Shown: positions 8,944-17,806 of the stretch, one piece after another
Position numbering within the stretch: the stretch's first letter is position 1
Layout of the letters: each line of letters opens with the position of its first letter
Assembly: GCF_003350545.1 (NCBI RefSeq)
Contig: NZ_QQBA01000004.1
Location: 124,001-188,000 of the forward strand
DNA length: 64,000 bases
Reading direction: 5' to 3'
Source of the DNA: Flavobacterium glaciei
GTDB taxonomy: Bacteria; Bacteroidota; Bacteroidia; Flavobacteriales; Flavobacteriaceae
Program-made: the position numbers and the translations under genes
The notes under the pieces: model-generated
Seen by the model: the letters and a program-made list of their open reading frames with translations, nothing else
Told to the model about the DNA's origin: nothing
Database searches by the model: none

Positions 8944-11253
8944 TTATAATTCAAATTCTTCGGTGTCTTGTTCTACGCCTGTTGTGTCTACTACTTTTCT
9001 AGGAACATAACAGTCTACTTTTATAGAAAGATTTGAGGGTCTTTCAAAGCTTTCTTTAGAAACCTTAAGGGCTGGATCAGCATAACACAGTTTCATAAAA
9101 TATCCCCAAACTGGTAGAGCAGCTGTGGCTCCCTGACCATAAGTGATACTTTTGAAACGGGCTGAACGGTCTTCACAACCTACCCAAACTCCAGTTACAA
9201 GATTAGGAACCATTCCCATAAACCAACCATCAGATTGATTTTGTGTAGTTCCTGTTTTTCCCGCTATAGGATTTTTAAATGAATACGGATATCCGGTCCA
9301 GCGGTTGTCTCCGGCTCCTCCGCCAGTGGTGCGCAATCGGTCTCCAGATCCGCCTTCGGTTACGCCTTCTAACAATTTTACAACCGCATAAGCGATGTCT
9401 TTGTTTAATACATCATGCGATTCAGGAATTGGCTCGTAAATTATAACACCACTTTTATCTTCAATCTTAGATATAAATTGTGGTTTCATATAAACACCTT
9501 GATTGGCAAACGTACTGTAGGCGGCAACCATATCTTCAACGGTTATTTCTACAGCTCCTAACGCAATGGATGGTTGGTTTACAATTTCGGATTTAACGCC
9601 TAATTTATGGGTTAAATCAATTACGGCTTCTGGCCCAACTTTATCAATTAGTTTTGCAGATACTGTATTTATGGAATTCGCCAAACCTCTTTTTAAGGTA
9701 ACCATTCCACGGTATTTGTTGTCTGAGTTTCTAGGTTCCCAATTTTCAGTAACATTATGGCGTCCTTTTCTTATGACAAATGGACCGTCAACAATGGAAT
9801 CACAAGGAGACATGTTTAATTGCTCTATAGCTGTGGCATAGACAAATGGTTTAAAAGTAGAACCTACTTGTCTGGCACCTTGACCTACGTGATCGTATTG
9901 AAAATATTTGTAGTTGATACCACCAACCCAAGCTTTGATGTTTCCGGTTTGCGGTTCCATTGCCATCAACCCAGATTGTAAAAAATGTTTGTAATACCTT
10001 ATTGAATCTAATGGTGTCATAATGGTGTCTTTTTCTCCTTTCCAAGAAAAGACAGTCATTTTTGCTTTTTCGCTGAACGATTTTATAATTTCTTCATCGC
10101 TTTTATCCATAGATTTCATCACGGACCATCGGTTAGATGATTTCATAGCCTGATTTAGAATTCGTTGTGTTTCTACAGAAGAAATATTGACAAAAGGAGC
10201 GTTTTTATTGTCCTTAGATTGATTGAAAAACTCTTCTTGAAGGTTTGCCATGTGCGCAGTAACCGCTTCTTCAGCGTGCAATTGCATTCTGGAATCGATA
10301 GTTGTATAAATTTTCAAACCATCTTTGTAAATGTCATAATCAGAACCATCCGGTTTTTTATTTTCTTCGACCCATTTTTTCATGTAATCGCGAAGATATT
10401 CTCTGAAATAGGTTGCCGTCCCGTCTTTATGTGTTTCTAATTTGAAGTTTAATTTGATTGGTAAACTTTGCAATCTTTCTTTCTCTTCTTTTGAAATTAT
10501 TTTCCCTTTTTCCATTTGTAAAAGCACCACATTTCGGCGGTTTTTTACTCCTTGTGGGTTTCGGATAGGATTGTATAATCCAGAGTTTTTAAACATTCCC
10601 ACTAATATTGCCGATTCACTAATAGTCAAATCCTTTGGTTCTTTGGAAAAATATGTTTTTGCTGCAGAACTTACTCCAACAGAATTGTTTCCAAAATCAT
10701 ACACGTTACAATACATGGCAATGATTTCATTTTTAGTGTATTGTCTTTCTAATCGAATGGCAATAATCCATTCTTTTATTTTTTGTACAATTCTAAAAGG
10801 CAAGAACTTAGATCCTTCACCGTGAAATAATTGCTTGGCTAATTGTTGTGTCAAAGTACTCGCTCCCCCGCTTGTTCCTAAACTGGAAATTGCTCTTAAA
10901 GTTCCTCTTCCATCAATACCGGAATGCTCATAAAAACGGGCGTCTTCCGTAGCGATTAATGCTTGTACGAGGTTTTTAGGCAAGTCTGAATAGCGTAATT
11001 GAGACCTATTTTTTTCGAAATATTTACCTAAAACCACTCCATCAGCGGATATGATTTCAGTAGCTAAATTAGAATCAGGATTTTCTAAATCTTCAAAAGA
11101 AGGCATTGAACCGAAAAGGCCCCATGAAGCAAATAAGAAAAACAAACCAACAGCACCCATCCCATAAAAGAAGATTTTCCAAAATTTATTTTTGTAGTAA
11201 GTGATGTCCTTGTCAATGTTTTTTGTCTGATTGTTGTTTTTTTTGATAGCCAT
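8944..11253 (-). CDS. mrcA: Penicillin-binding protein 1A (bifunctional peptidoglycan synthase)
   Basis: Polymerises glycan strands and cross-links stem peptides on the outer face of the inner membrane. The 769-residue class A PBP has one N-terminal membrane anchor (residues about 31-48). It has a GT51 transglycosylase domain with EDARFYEHSGIDGRG and ASTLTQQLAKQL, and a transpeptidase domain with GSTFKPF (SxxK, catalytic Ser), SINT (SxN) and GKTGTTQNQSDGW (KTG). It follows gldH by 9 bp in the ricT-gldH-pbp1A operon. The pairing with a gliding gene is positional; no direct link is shown. Confidence 0.94.
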   Translation of the reverse strand: MAIKKNNNQTKNIDKDITYYKNKFWKIFFYGMGAVGLFFLFASWGLFGSMPSFEDLENPDSNLATEIISADGVVLGKYFEKNRSQLRYSDLPKNLVQALIATEDARFYEHSGIDGRGTLRAISSLGTSGGASTLTQQLAKQLFHGEGSKFLPFRIVQKIKEWIIAIRLERQYTKNEIIAMYCNVYDFGNNSVGVSSAAKTYFSKEPKDLTISESAILVGMFKNSGLYNPIRNPQGVKNRRNVVLLQMEKGKIISKEEKERLQSLPIKLNFKLETHKDGTATYFREYLRDYMKKWVEENKKPDGSDYDIYKDGLKIYTTIDSRMQLHAEEAVTAHMANLQEEFFNQSKDNKNAPFVNISSVETQRILNQAMKSSNRWSVMKSMDKSDEEIIKSFSEKAKMTVFSWKGEKDTIMTPLDSIRYYKHFLQSGLMAMEPQTGNIKAWVGGINYKYFQYDHVGQGARQVGSTFKPFVYATAIEQLNMSPCDSIVDGPFVIRKGRHNVTENWEPRNSDNKYRGMVTLKRGLANSINTVSAKLIDKVGPEAVIDLTHKLGVKSEIVNQPSIALGAVEITVEDMVAAYSTFANQGVYMKPQFISKIEDKSGVIIYEPIPESHDVLNKDIAYAVVKLLEGVTEGGSGDRLRTTGGGAGDNRWTGYPYSFKNPIAGKTGTTQNQSDGWFMGMVPNLVTGVWVGCEDRSARFKSITYGQGATAALPVWGYFMKLCYADPALKVSKESFERPSNLSIKVDCYVPRKVVDTTGVEQDTEEFEL

Positions 11254-11262
11254 AATACTATT

Positions 11263-11742
11263 TTATTCTTTTTTTTCTATTCTAAAACCTACTTCAGTAA
11301 TTCCGTCTAAAGCCGTTACTCCGGGAACTTTGCCATTTTCTCTAACTGCTTGTTTGATATAGACTTTGTATTTTGATTTGAAACGTACATTTTCCTTATA
11401 AAAGAGTTTGCTTTCTTTTATATCTGAAAATCCATTGCCTAATAATGTTCCGTCCGGATTTGCCATTTGGTATTCAAGCGTGTCTACTTTTGTGAAACCA
11501 TTTGGTAATTCTAATGCCACAATTAAAAACAAATTGTTGAACTGATAATTGTTATTGGCTCTCAAATTCACAAATAAATTGTATCGTTTTGTAGAATCTA
11601 ATTCTGGTAAATTGAACGTTACAATACTGTCTTTGTGCCAAGCACTACCAACAGATTTATATTCATCAAAAACTCTTTTTTTATCACATGAAGAAAAGAG
11701 AATCACAACTAAAAGAAGTAAAGCGCTATTTTTTATCCACAT
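11263..11742 (-). CDS. gldH: Gliding motility lipoprotein GldH
   Basis: Small lipoprotein required for gliding and linked to the type IX secretion and gliding machinery of Bacteroidota. The 159-residue protein has a signal peptide ending in the lipobox LFSSC at residue 19. The rest matches the GldH layout: YKSVG, a LPELDSTKRYNLFVNLR strand, and an immunoglobulin-like C-terminus ending GITEVGFRI. Its start overlaps the end of ricT by 17 bp, indicating translational coupling. Presence of gldH supports assignment to a gliding flavobacterium. Confidence 0.88.
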   Translation of the reverse strand: MWIKNSALLLLVVILFSSCDKKRVFDEYKSVGSAWHKDSIVTFNLPELDSTKRYNLFVNLRANNNYQFNNLFLIVALELPNGFTKVDTLEYQMANPDGTLLGNGFSDIKESKLFYKENVRFKSKYKVYIKQAVRENGKVPGVTALDGITEVGFRIEKKE

Positions 11743-12991
11743 TTTTTGTAATAATTATAGGTTTTCTTGGTTCCGCAGGCTTTTTATTATTTGGATTCTG
11801 ACGGTTATTATTGCTATTATTTGCGGGTTTGTTGTTGTTTGACACAATTGCATTTTCACCTACCGCTTTGCGTTTTTTATGCTGTTTTTTCTTTGGTTTT
11901 GGTTGGTCAAAACGTGTCAAGCTTTCCTGACCCATTGCGTTATTGAAGTTTTTCTCTGGTTCAGCAATAATCTCTATCGCATAGTCTTCCAATGAAGAAA
12001 CTTTGTTTTTAAGTTTGTTTTCGGCTACAATTTCTTTGACTTGTTCAATTTTCAGTACATGCCAATTCGCAAAATTATTGGTATATGCAAACCACATTAA
12101 TCCTTTAAAAATATCTTGTTTCTGGCAAATGGCATCTCCTTTTTCAGTCACTAATTTTGTTTCAAAATCCGGAAAATCTTTTAACGCATCCATGTAAGTA
12201 TCTAACTCATAGTTCAAGCAGCATTTTAATTTTCCGCACTGTCCAGCCAGTTTTTGTGGATTCAAGGACAGTTGTTGGTAACGAGCTGCTGAAGTATTTA
12301 CACTTCTAAAATCCGTCAGCCAAGTAGAGCAACACAATTCTCTTCCGCAAGAACCTATTCCGCCTAAACGAGCTGCTTCCTGACGGAAACCTACTTGTTT
12401 CATCTCGATACGGGTGCTGAATTCTTTTGCAAAATCTTTGATTAATGCTCTAAAGTCAATTCGGTCGTTTGCGGTGTAGTAAAAAGTAGCTTTTGATCCA
12501 TCACCTTGAAATTCAATATCCGAAATTTTCATTTCCAGTTTTTGAGCAATCGCCAGTTCACGAGCGCGAACCTTCATGGGCTCTTCACGATCTCTTGCTG
12601 CGGACCAAATATCAATGTCTTTTTGGGATGCTTTTCTGTAAATTTTTGGGATTTCATTACTCAGGTGATTGGCACCTTTTTTCTTCATTTGAATTTTAAC
12701 TAATTCTCCTGTCAAAGTAACAATTCCTATATCATGACCTGGAGAAGCTACAGTAGCAACAATGTCGCCCATGCTTAACGTTATTTTCTCGGTATTGCGG
12801 TAAAATTCTTTTCTTCCGTTTTTGAAACGTACTTCAACACAGTCAAAAGGGGCGTCACCATTAGGTAAACTCATATTCGAAAGCCAATCAAAAACCGTTA
12901 ATTTATTGCAGCTATCGGTGCCGCAAGTCCCATTATTTTTACAACCCTTTGGTGCGCCACCATCAGAGGTTGAACAACTTGTACATGCCAT
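11726..12991 (-). CDS. ricT: PSP1-domain protein, RicT/YaaT-like
   Basis: Member of the PSP1 family; in Bacillus the homologue RicT is part of a Fe-S-containing complex affecting RNA turnover. The 421-residue protein opens with a cysteine cluster (CTSCSTSDG...CGTDSC). The PSP1 core follows with the conserved GSCGRELCCSTWL and CGKLKCCLNYE segments, which could bind a metal cluster. The last 60 or so residues are Asn- and Lys-rich and probably disordered. First gene of the operon with gldH and pbp1A; a promoter is visible at 13049-13080. The cellular role in Bacteroidota is inferred from the family only. Confidence 0.85.
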   Translation of the reverse strand: MACTSCSTSDGGAPKGCKNNGTCGTDSCNKLTVFDWLSNMSLPNGDAPFDCVEVRFKNGRKEFYRNTEKITLSMGDIVATVASPGHDIGIVTLTGELVKIQMKKKGANHLSNEIPKIYRKASQKDIDIWSAARDREEPMKVRARELAIAQKLEMKISDIEFQGDGSKATFYYTANDRIDFRALIKDFAKEFSTRIEMKQVGFRQEAARLGGIGSCGRELCCSTWLTDFRSVNTSAARYQQLSLNPQKLAGQCGKLKCCLNYELDTYMDALKDFPDFETKLVTEKGDAICQKQDIFKGLMWFAYTNNFANWHVLKIEQVKEIVAENKLKNKVSSLEDYAIEIIAEPEKNFNNAMGQESLTRFDQPKPKKKQHKKRKAVGENAIVSNNNKPANNSNNNRQNPNNKKPAEPRKPIIITKNVDKK

Positions 12992-13048
12992 AATCTTATA
13001 TGTAGTGTTGCGACGAGCACAACTTAAGTTCTTAAAACGTTTAATTTG

Positions 13049-13080
13049 TAAAGATAGTATTTTTTAATTTTATGGAACAA
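13049..13080 (-). promoter_or_regulatory. Promoter of the ricT-gldH-pbp1A operon
   Basis: On the minus strand TTG (13078-13080), a 21-bp spacer, and TATCTTTA (13049-13056). This gives a leader of about 50 nt before the ricT ATG. Confidence 0.6.
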
Positions 13081-13113
13081 CGCATAAAAGCACCAATAAA
13101 TCATAAATTTTTA

Positions 13114-13150
13114 ATAAAAAAACCCATTACAATTATGACTGTAATGGGTT
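13114..13150 (-). terminator. Terminator of trhO
   Basis: An 11-bp perfect stem AACCCATTACA/TGTAATGGGTT (13121-13131 and 13140-13150) with an 8-nt loop. On the minus strand it is followed by seven T. It lies 28 bp after the trhO stop. Confidence 0.9.
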
Positions 13151-13177
13151 AATTTCATATGATTTTACCTTATTTTT

Positions 13178-14545
13178 TTATTCTAAAATCTTATATAATT
13201 TATCAGATAATCGAATTCGGAATGGCAATTTAAACGTGCAAGTGTCTCCAGAAACTGCTTTTTCTTGTGCCAAATCGTTCACTAGCATTTCTTCAATTAC
13301 TACTTTTTGTTCTCCAGTTGTGGCACCTTTGATTAGAATCGTATCGCCAATTTTGATTTCATTTTCTTCAATTAAAAATTGACCAATACTTGGTTTTGGA
13401 AAAAAGTGTGTTCCTTTTCCAATGTATTGTTTCTTGATTTTCACCGCTTTTTTTGCAACCTGTTTTCTTTTTGCCAATTCACTCAAATCAGGAATAGCCG
13501 CTAAGGGATCTGAATTATTTTTAAAAAGCAACTTATCTGATTTTCCTTTTTTGAAAATCTTATTTCCGTTTTTTATTCCTCTCCGAATGGCTTTTTGCTC
13601 TTCTTCGGGCAAGTGAATTATAGTTACGCATTCAACCGAACAACAACCTTGCATTTTTTCTTTGCAAGAATCACACTGAATAAAAAGCAAGTGACAACCT
13701 TCGTTTTCACAATTGGTATGCACATCACAAGGCGCACCACATTGATGGCATTGCGAAACAATATCATCTGTAATGCGTTCGCCCAAGCGGTGATCAAAAA
13801 CAAAGTTTTTACCTATAAATTTGCTCTCTAGATTTTCTTCTTTTATTTGCTTAGCGTAATTAATGATACCACCTTCCAGCTGGAAAACATTCTTGAAACC
13901 TTGGTGTTTAAAGTAAGCCGATGCTTTCTCGCAACGAATACCTCCTGTGCAATACATCACCAAGTTTTTGTTTTCCTTAAAGTCTTGTAGTTGCTCATTA
14001 ATAATAGGTAACGATTCTCTAAACGTATCTACATCAGGAGTTATGGCGCCTTTAAAGTAACCAATTTCACTTTCGTAATGGTTTCTAAAATCGACTACAA
14101 TTGTGTTAGGATCATCAAGAATTTCGTTGAATTCCTTCGCTTTTAGGTGCACACCTATGTTGGTTACATCAAAAGTTTCATCGTTCAAACCATCAGCCAC
14201 AATTTTGTCACGCACCTTAATCGTTAATTTCAAAAACGAGTGATCATCATGCTCTACTGCAATATTCAAGCGCATTCCTTTCATGAAATCGTACGCTTCA
14301 ACGGTGTCTTTGAAGGCATAAAAATTATCAGCAGGCAATGATAATTGCGCATTGATACCTTCTTTGGCGACATAAATTCGGCCTAAAACATCCAAAGGAT
14401 TCCAAGCGCGGAACAAATCATTACGAAATTGAGTGGGATCTTGAATTTGCGCATAAGCATAGAACGACAAAGTGAGTCTTTGTTTTCCGGCATCATCAAT
14501 CATGATGGCTCTTTCCTCTGCGCTTAGTGTGTTGTACAGTTGCAT
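13178..14545 (-). CDS. trhO: tRNA uridine(34) hydroxylase (rhodanese family) with extended C-terminus
   Basis: Oxygen-dependent hydroxylation of U34 in tRNA, a step toward wobble-uridine modification. The protein has an N-terminal acylphosphatase-like region, then a rhodanese domain with catalytic cysteine in CTGGIRC (near residue 197). A Cys-rich segment with CHQCGAPC, CENEGC and CDSCK follows (about residues 255-300), likely a zinc site. It is 455 residues against about 330-350 for E. coli YceA, and the extra 100+ residues end in a small beta-rich domain (IGDTILIKGATTGEQKVVI). A strong promoter lies at 14581-14612. Confidence 0.87.
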   Translation of the reverse strand: MQLYNTLSAEERAIMIDDAGKQRLTLSFYAYAQIQDPTQFRNDLFRAWNPLDVLGRIYVAKEGINAQLSLPADNFYAFKDTVEAYDFMKGMRLNIAVEHDDHSFLKLTIKVRDKIVADGLNDETFDVTNIGVHLKAKEFNEILDDPNTIVVDFRNHYESEIGYFKGAITPDVDTFRESLPIINEQLQDFKENKNLVMYCTGGIRCEKASAYFKHQGFKNVFQLEGGIINYAKQIKEENLESKFIGKNFVFDHRLGERITDDIVSQCHQCGAPCDVHTNCENEGCHLLFIQCDSCKEKMQGCCSVECVTIIHLPEEEQKAIRRGIKNGNKIFKKGKSDKLLFKNNSDPLAAIPDLSELAKRKQVAKKAVKIKKQYIGKGTHFFPKPSIGQFLIEENEIKIGDTILIKGATTGEQKVVIEEMLVNDLAQEKAVSGDTCTFKLPFRIRLSDKLYKILE

Positions 14546-14580
14546 GCTATAAACAGTTTAAGTGAGAAATGTATTTTTTG

Positions 14581-14612
14581 CAAAAGTAGGCAAAAAGGTT
14601 TAGAGGCGCAAA
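14581..14612 (-). promoter_or_regulatory. Promoter of trhO
   Basis: On the minus strand TTTG (14609-14612), a 20-bp spacer, and TACTTTTG (14581-14588); a full match to the Bacteroidota consensus. The leader is about 30 nt. Confidence 0.75.
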
Positions 14613-14689
14613 GTTTTGAAGGGACTAAGGTTCGTAATGAATAAACAGATGCTTAATTTTCCTTAAAGTCTTAATGGTTTCATTTTCTT

Positions 14690-14771
14690 GGAGCTATTTC
14701 CAGCTTTCCGCTATATCTCTTGTTTTTGCTATCGCTACAACAAGAGGATGCCGCTGCAATCTGGGCTAGGG
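14690..14771. repeat. Dispersed hairpin element R1, copy b
   Basis: Starts GGAGCTATTTCCAGCTTTCC and ends GATGCCGCTGCAATCTGGGC then TAGGG. The central hairpin is CTCTTGTT/AACAAGAG with the loop TTTGCTATCGCTAC. Same ends as 1395-1492 and 46490-46572, different centre. Confidence 0.8.
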
Positions 14772-14871
14772 TAGTTGTGGTTAATAGAAAATTCAGTTCT
14801 CAGAGTTGATTTTTTGATTAAGTTCATTTCGTATTAATTTCAGTATTTCTTTTTAGCACAAAATTTCTTCA

Positions 14872-14981
14872 AACCCAGATAAGTCCCGAAGCTTCGGGAG
14901 AAATTCTTTTTTAAAGCTTCCAGCCTTTTGAAGGCTGGAAGCTTTGGAATTATCAGAGACTCTTCCTTCGTTAGAGTGACA
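14872..14981. repeat. Dispersed two-hairpin element R2, copy a
   Basis: Begins AACCCAGATAAGTCCCGAAG and contains the perfect palindrome CCCGAAGCTTCGGG. It then has a 12-bp stem hairpin GCTTCCAGCCTT/AAGGCTGGAAGC and ends CTTCGTTAGAGTGAC. About 85-90 percent identical by eye to 15941-16047. Confidence 0.8.
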
Positions 14982-15228
14982 AATAATGGTATGAATTATT
15001 TTTGCGGTAATTTTTTTCATTCTGACGAAGAAAGGCCCGAGCGCTCAATGTCATTAAGTTCAGAGGCAAAAGAAAAAAAATAGCACGCAAATTCAACAGA
15101 TTCTTCTGCGTAAATCTGCGAAATCTGCGTGAAAACAAAAAGTGTAATTCCTTAACTTAAGGACATCGCCCGAGCGCTAGCTAATTGGCGGAGCAATCTT
15201 TATTTGTTGGGCAACACTTGAGAATCCT
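14982..15228. other. Repeat-rich intergenic stretch
   Basis: No gene seen. It holds ATTCTGACGAAGAAAGG near 15019, an inverted partial copy of the R2 right end, and two copies of GCCCGAGCGCT (near 15032 and 15169). It also has a triple ATCTGCG repeat at 15105-15131. It looks like a patchwork of decayed repeat elements. Confidence 0.5.
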
Positions 15229-15834
15229 TTAATGCAGCACTTTATTATTAGTTATCTCCACTGATTTGATTGCGCCCACCGGAGCTATTTTTACATTTTT
15301 ATTTCCTTTTTCTACGTAAAAATAGTAAGAACTGTTTGAGCCAATTAAATAAATTTCTTTTGTTTGATCATCACCGAAAGTTATTTCGTAACCATATTTC
15401 AATTCGTTGTTAGAAATTTTACTCGCAACTTTGCTTCCGCTTCCTAATCCTAATCCTAAAAAAAAGCACAACAAACAAAATGCAAACATGGAGATAAAGT
15501 ACTTGCTGAAATATGCACTTACTTCCTCTTCATTTATATCTTCTAGCGGTTTTTTGGAACCAATTTTTTTCTTTAACCAATCTTTATTAAAATTTTTTGA
15601 AATAAGTAAACTTGCTAGGTACAATATAAGAATGAAAAAAGTAAAACATAAAAGGACTATCGGTGTTGAAGTTAAGTCAGCAATTGGACTGATTAATACA
15701 TCCATTATATTGGAATATTTCAAGATGTTTATCCCTACTTGATAATAATAAATGCTTTCTTTGATTATTCCAAGAACGACTAAGAATAAGTAGCCAAATG
15801 GGAGGGTTTTTTGTACAATTTCGCTAAATTTCAT
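15229..15834 (-). CDS. Uncharacterised membrane protein
   Basis: A 201-residue protein I do not recognise. There are three hydrophobic segments, at about residues 12-32, 55-80 and 112-133, with a Lys-rich loop between the second and third. The last 60 residues are soluble and beta-rich (YEITFGDDQTKEIYLIGSNS). The layout suggests an inner-membrane protein with a C-terminal extracytoplasmic or cytoplasmic sensor-like domain. It stands alone between repeat elements, which together with the lack of neighbours suggests accessory origin. Confidence 0.7.
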   Translation of the reverse strand: MKFSEIVQKTLPFGYLFLVVLGIIKESIYYYQVGINILKYSNIMDVLISPIADLTSTPIVLLCFTFFILILYLASLLISKNFNKDWLKKKIGSKKPLEDINEEEVSAYFSKYFISMFAFCLLCFFLGLGLGSGSKVASKISNNELKYGYEITFGDDQTKEIYLIGSNSSYYFYVEKGNKNVKIAPVGAIKSVEITNNKVLH

Positions 15835-15940
15835 TCGTGTTTATTTTGGTTTTGTATTTATTGAAATAGAATGCTGTCAGTTATTTAAATCAAATATATA
15901 TAAATTATTTGATGAGCTTTGATTTTTTGATGTATCTTCT

Positions 15941-16047
15941 AACCCAGATAGTCCCGAAGCTTCGGGAGAAATCCTTTTAAAAGCTTCCAGCTTTCAAAAG
16001 GCTGGGAGCTTTGGAATTATTGGAGACTCTTTCTTCGTCAGAGTGAC
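15941..16047. repeat. Dispersed two-hairpin element R2, copy b
   Basis: Begins AACCCAGATAGTCCCGAAGC with the same palindrome CCCGAAGCTTCGGG. It continues with a stem AGCTTCCAGCTTT paired to AAGGCTGGGAGCT allowing mismatch or wobble, and ends CTTCGTCAGAGTGAC. It lies between the membrane-protein gene and the bacilliredoxin terminator. Confidence 0.8.
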
Positions 16048-16062
16048 AAGTTTGTCGTAAAT

Positions 16063-16089
16063 AAAAAAACCACGCCGAAACGTGGGTTT
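16063..16089 (-). terminator. Terminator of the bacilliredoxin gene
   Basis: Short GC stem CCACG/CGTGG around CCGAAA, followed on the minus strand by a run of seven T. It lies about 20 bp after the stop. Confidence 0.75.
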
Positions 16090-16111
16090 AAATTTTATAC
16101 TTTGACAGGTA

Positions 16112-16522
16112 TTAGCAATACTCGTTGAAAGCGTCTCTTAGATTTTCAGCAATTAGTTCTGCTGGGCGACCTTCAATGTGGTGACGCTCTAGCATGTGTA
16201 CTAATTCTCCGTTTTTGAACAAAGCCATACTTGGCGATGATGGAGGAAAAGGGAACATGTGTTGTCTTGCAGCATCAACAGCATCTTTATCAACTCCTGC
16301 GAAAACAGTAATTAATTGATCTGGTTTTTTACCACCTTCTAAACTCATTTTTGCTCCTGGGCGTGCATTACGCGCAGCACATCCACAAACTGAGTTTACA
16401 ACTACAAGAGTTGTTCCTTCTGCTTTTAATGCGTTTTCTACTGCTTCGGCACTATGTAAATCTTGAAAACCTGCTGCAGTAAGTTCTGCTTGCATTGGTT
16501 TTACCATTTCTTCTGGATACAT
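16112..16522 (-). CDS. brxB: BrxA/BrxB family bacilliredoxin
   Basis: Thiol-disulfide protein that in bacilli removes bacillithiol from proteins. The 136-residue single domain carries the CGC active site in VNSVCGCAARNARPG near residue 50, with the family segments MYPEEMVKPM at the start and FPFPPSSPSMALF in the middle. A -7-like TAACTTTG lies on the minus strand at 16558-16565. Bacteroidota encode such proteins widely; whether the thiol here is bacillithiol cannot be told from this window. Confidence 0.9.
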   Translation of the reverse strand: MYPEEMVKPMQAELTAAGFQDLHSAEAVENALKAEGTTLVVVNSVCGCAARNARPGAKMSLEGGKKPDQLITVFAGVDKDAVDAARQHMFPFPPSSPSMALFKNGELVHMLERHHIEGRPAELIAENLRDAFNEYC

Positions 16523-16622
16523 ATCTTTTATTTTAAATCATTAGTAATTAAGTCCTGCAAAGTTACAAAGTTTACCTTCAAGAACAGAACTTCAATTATA
16601 AAGTTTTGTTATAGTTTGATTG

Positions 16623-17774
16623 TTATTTTAGGGCTTTTGCCGCTACGTGAAAAATAGCTTTGATAAACAATATTTTCGGACATTTTAAAATCACTTGAAT
16701 GTCTTCGTATAAAGTAGTTTCTTCGTCCAGAAATTTAAAAATCAAGGTTGGATTTCCTTTTTTGAACATTGAAGAAAAAATGTGGGAACCCAATTCGTTT
16801 TTGCGGTCTAAAATGTCTAGTAAAAGCAAATCATAAAACCAAAATTTGGTTTTTTTATGAAACTTAGTAAAGTCGGTTTCTCTTTGTAAAAAGGCAACTA
16901 ACTCACTTGATTTTTTATCTGAATTTTTGAAAGTGTAACCCGTACTCGCCTTGGTCCAGCCACCAGAAGTACCAATGTTAATTACGTTTTTAGTATTCGA
17001 TTTCCAAAAAGGATAACAGGTCATCGGGATGCTACCTTGTTCTTTTTCGACGATTTCGTAGTTTGTAATCCCCAATTTTTGAATGTATTGTTGAATTTCG
17101 TTTTCGTATTCTTCTTTCTTTAAATGCTGGTGCGAAAACAAAGTGTATTCTAGTAAAGCTTCGGTTTTTGAGGTGGGCAACACGTACATAAAACGCGTAT
17201 TTCCCCTTTGTTCAACCGAAAAATCCATGAACGTGGCTTGCTCCATATTGAAAACAGCTTGCTCACTTTTGATGAACCAACCTATAAAATGCTGTTGTAA
17301 AACGGGATATTTAGTCTGGTTTTCTGTCTGTTGTTTGTTGTAAATACTATTGAATAATTTGGAGCACGAAAAAGATTCGCTTTCCGTTTGTACCAAAATT
17401 ATAGTTTCGGATTCTTCAATAGTCATGACTTTCTGATTCAAGAAAGTGACGTTTGTTTGTTTCGAGAGTAAATCAAAAACTTGGTTGTAAAAATCAAGTC
17501 CTTTCACCATATTGTAGTGATACGGTTGCAAGTCTAAATCCCTGCGAAAAGCTGCATTGGCAAACAAAGCCGAATCCCATTTTTTAGAAATAGCTGGCTC
17601 CCAAATTGAATCGGTTGTTTTCCAGAAACACCAGGTTCTATCATTGGTTTTTTTGGAGTTTTCATCCAATAACAAAATACTTTTATCTGCAAACGATCCT
17701 GATTGAACCATTTTGTAAACCGTCATTAAAGCCGATAGTCCTGCGCCGGTAAAAATATAATCGTAGTGTTTCAT
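16623..17774 (-). CDS. crtY: Lycopene beta-cyclase
   Basis: Cyclises lycopene ends to beta-ionone rings, giving beta-carotene, the precursor of the zeaxanthin-type yellow pigments of flavobacteria. The 383-residue FAD-dependent protein has the N-terminal dinucleotide motif FTGAGLSALM at residues 8-17, the family WCFW segment near residue 48, and GTSGGWTKASTGYTF near residue 267. The other crt genes are not in this window. It starts 32 bp after the stop of a TonB-dependent receptor on the same strand, so it may be transcribed from the metal-regulated promoter of that receptor. Confidence 0.9.
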   Translation of the reverse strand: MKHYDYIFTGAGLSALMTVYKMVQSGSFADKSILLLDENSKKTNDRTWCFWKTTDSIWEPAISKKWDSALFANAAFRRDLDLQPYHYNMVKGLDFYNQVFDLLSKQTNVTFLNQKVMTIEESETIILVQTESESFSCSKLFNSIYNKQQTENQTKYPVLQQHFIGWFIKSEQAVFNMEQATFMDFSVEQRGNTRFMYVLPTSKTEALLEYTLFSHQHLKKEEYENEIQQYIQKLGITNYEIVEKEQGSIPMTCYPFWKSNTKNVINIGTSGGWTKASTGYTFKNSDKKSSELVAFLQRETDFTKFHKKTKFWFYDLLLLDILDRKNELGSHIFSSMFKKGNPTLIFKFLDEETTLYEDIQVILKCPKILFIKAIFHVAAKALK

Positions 17775-17806
17775 GGCTCAAAAATACAATTTTATACGCA
17801 AAAAAA

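Noticed and set aside
10165..10825. Two plus-strand ORFs inside pbp1A
   Set aside because: Antisense to a well-supported class A PBP; no promoter or homology-like motif.
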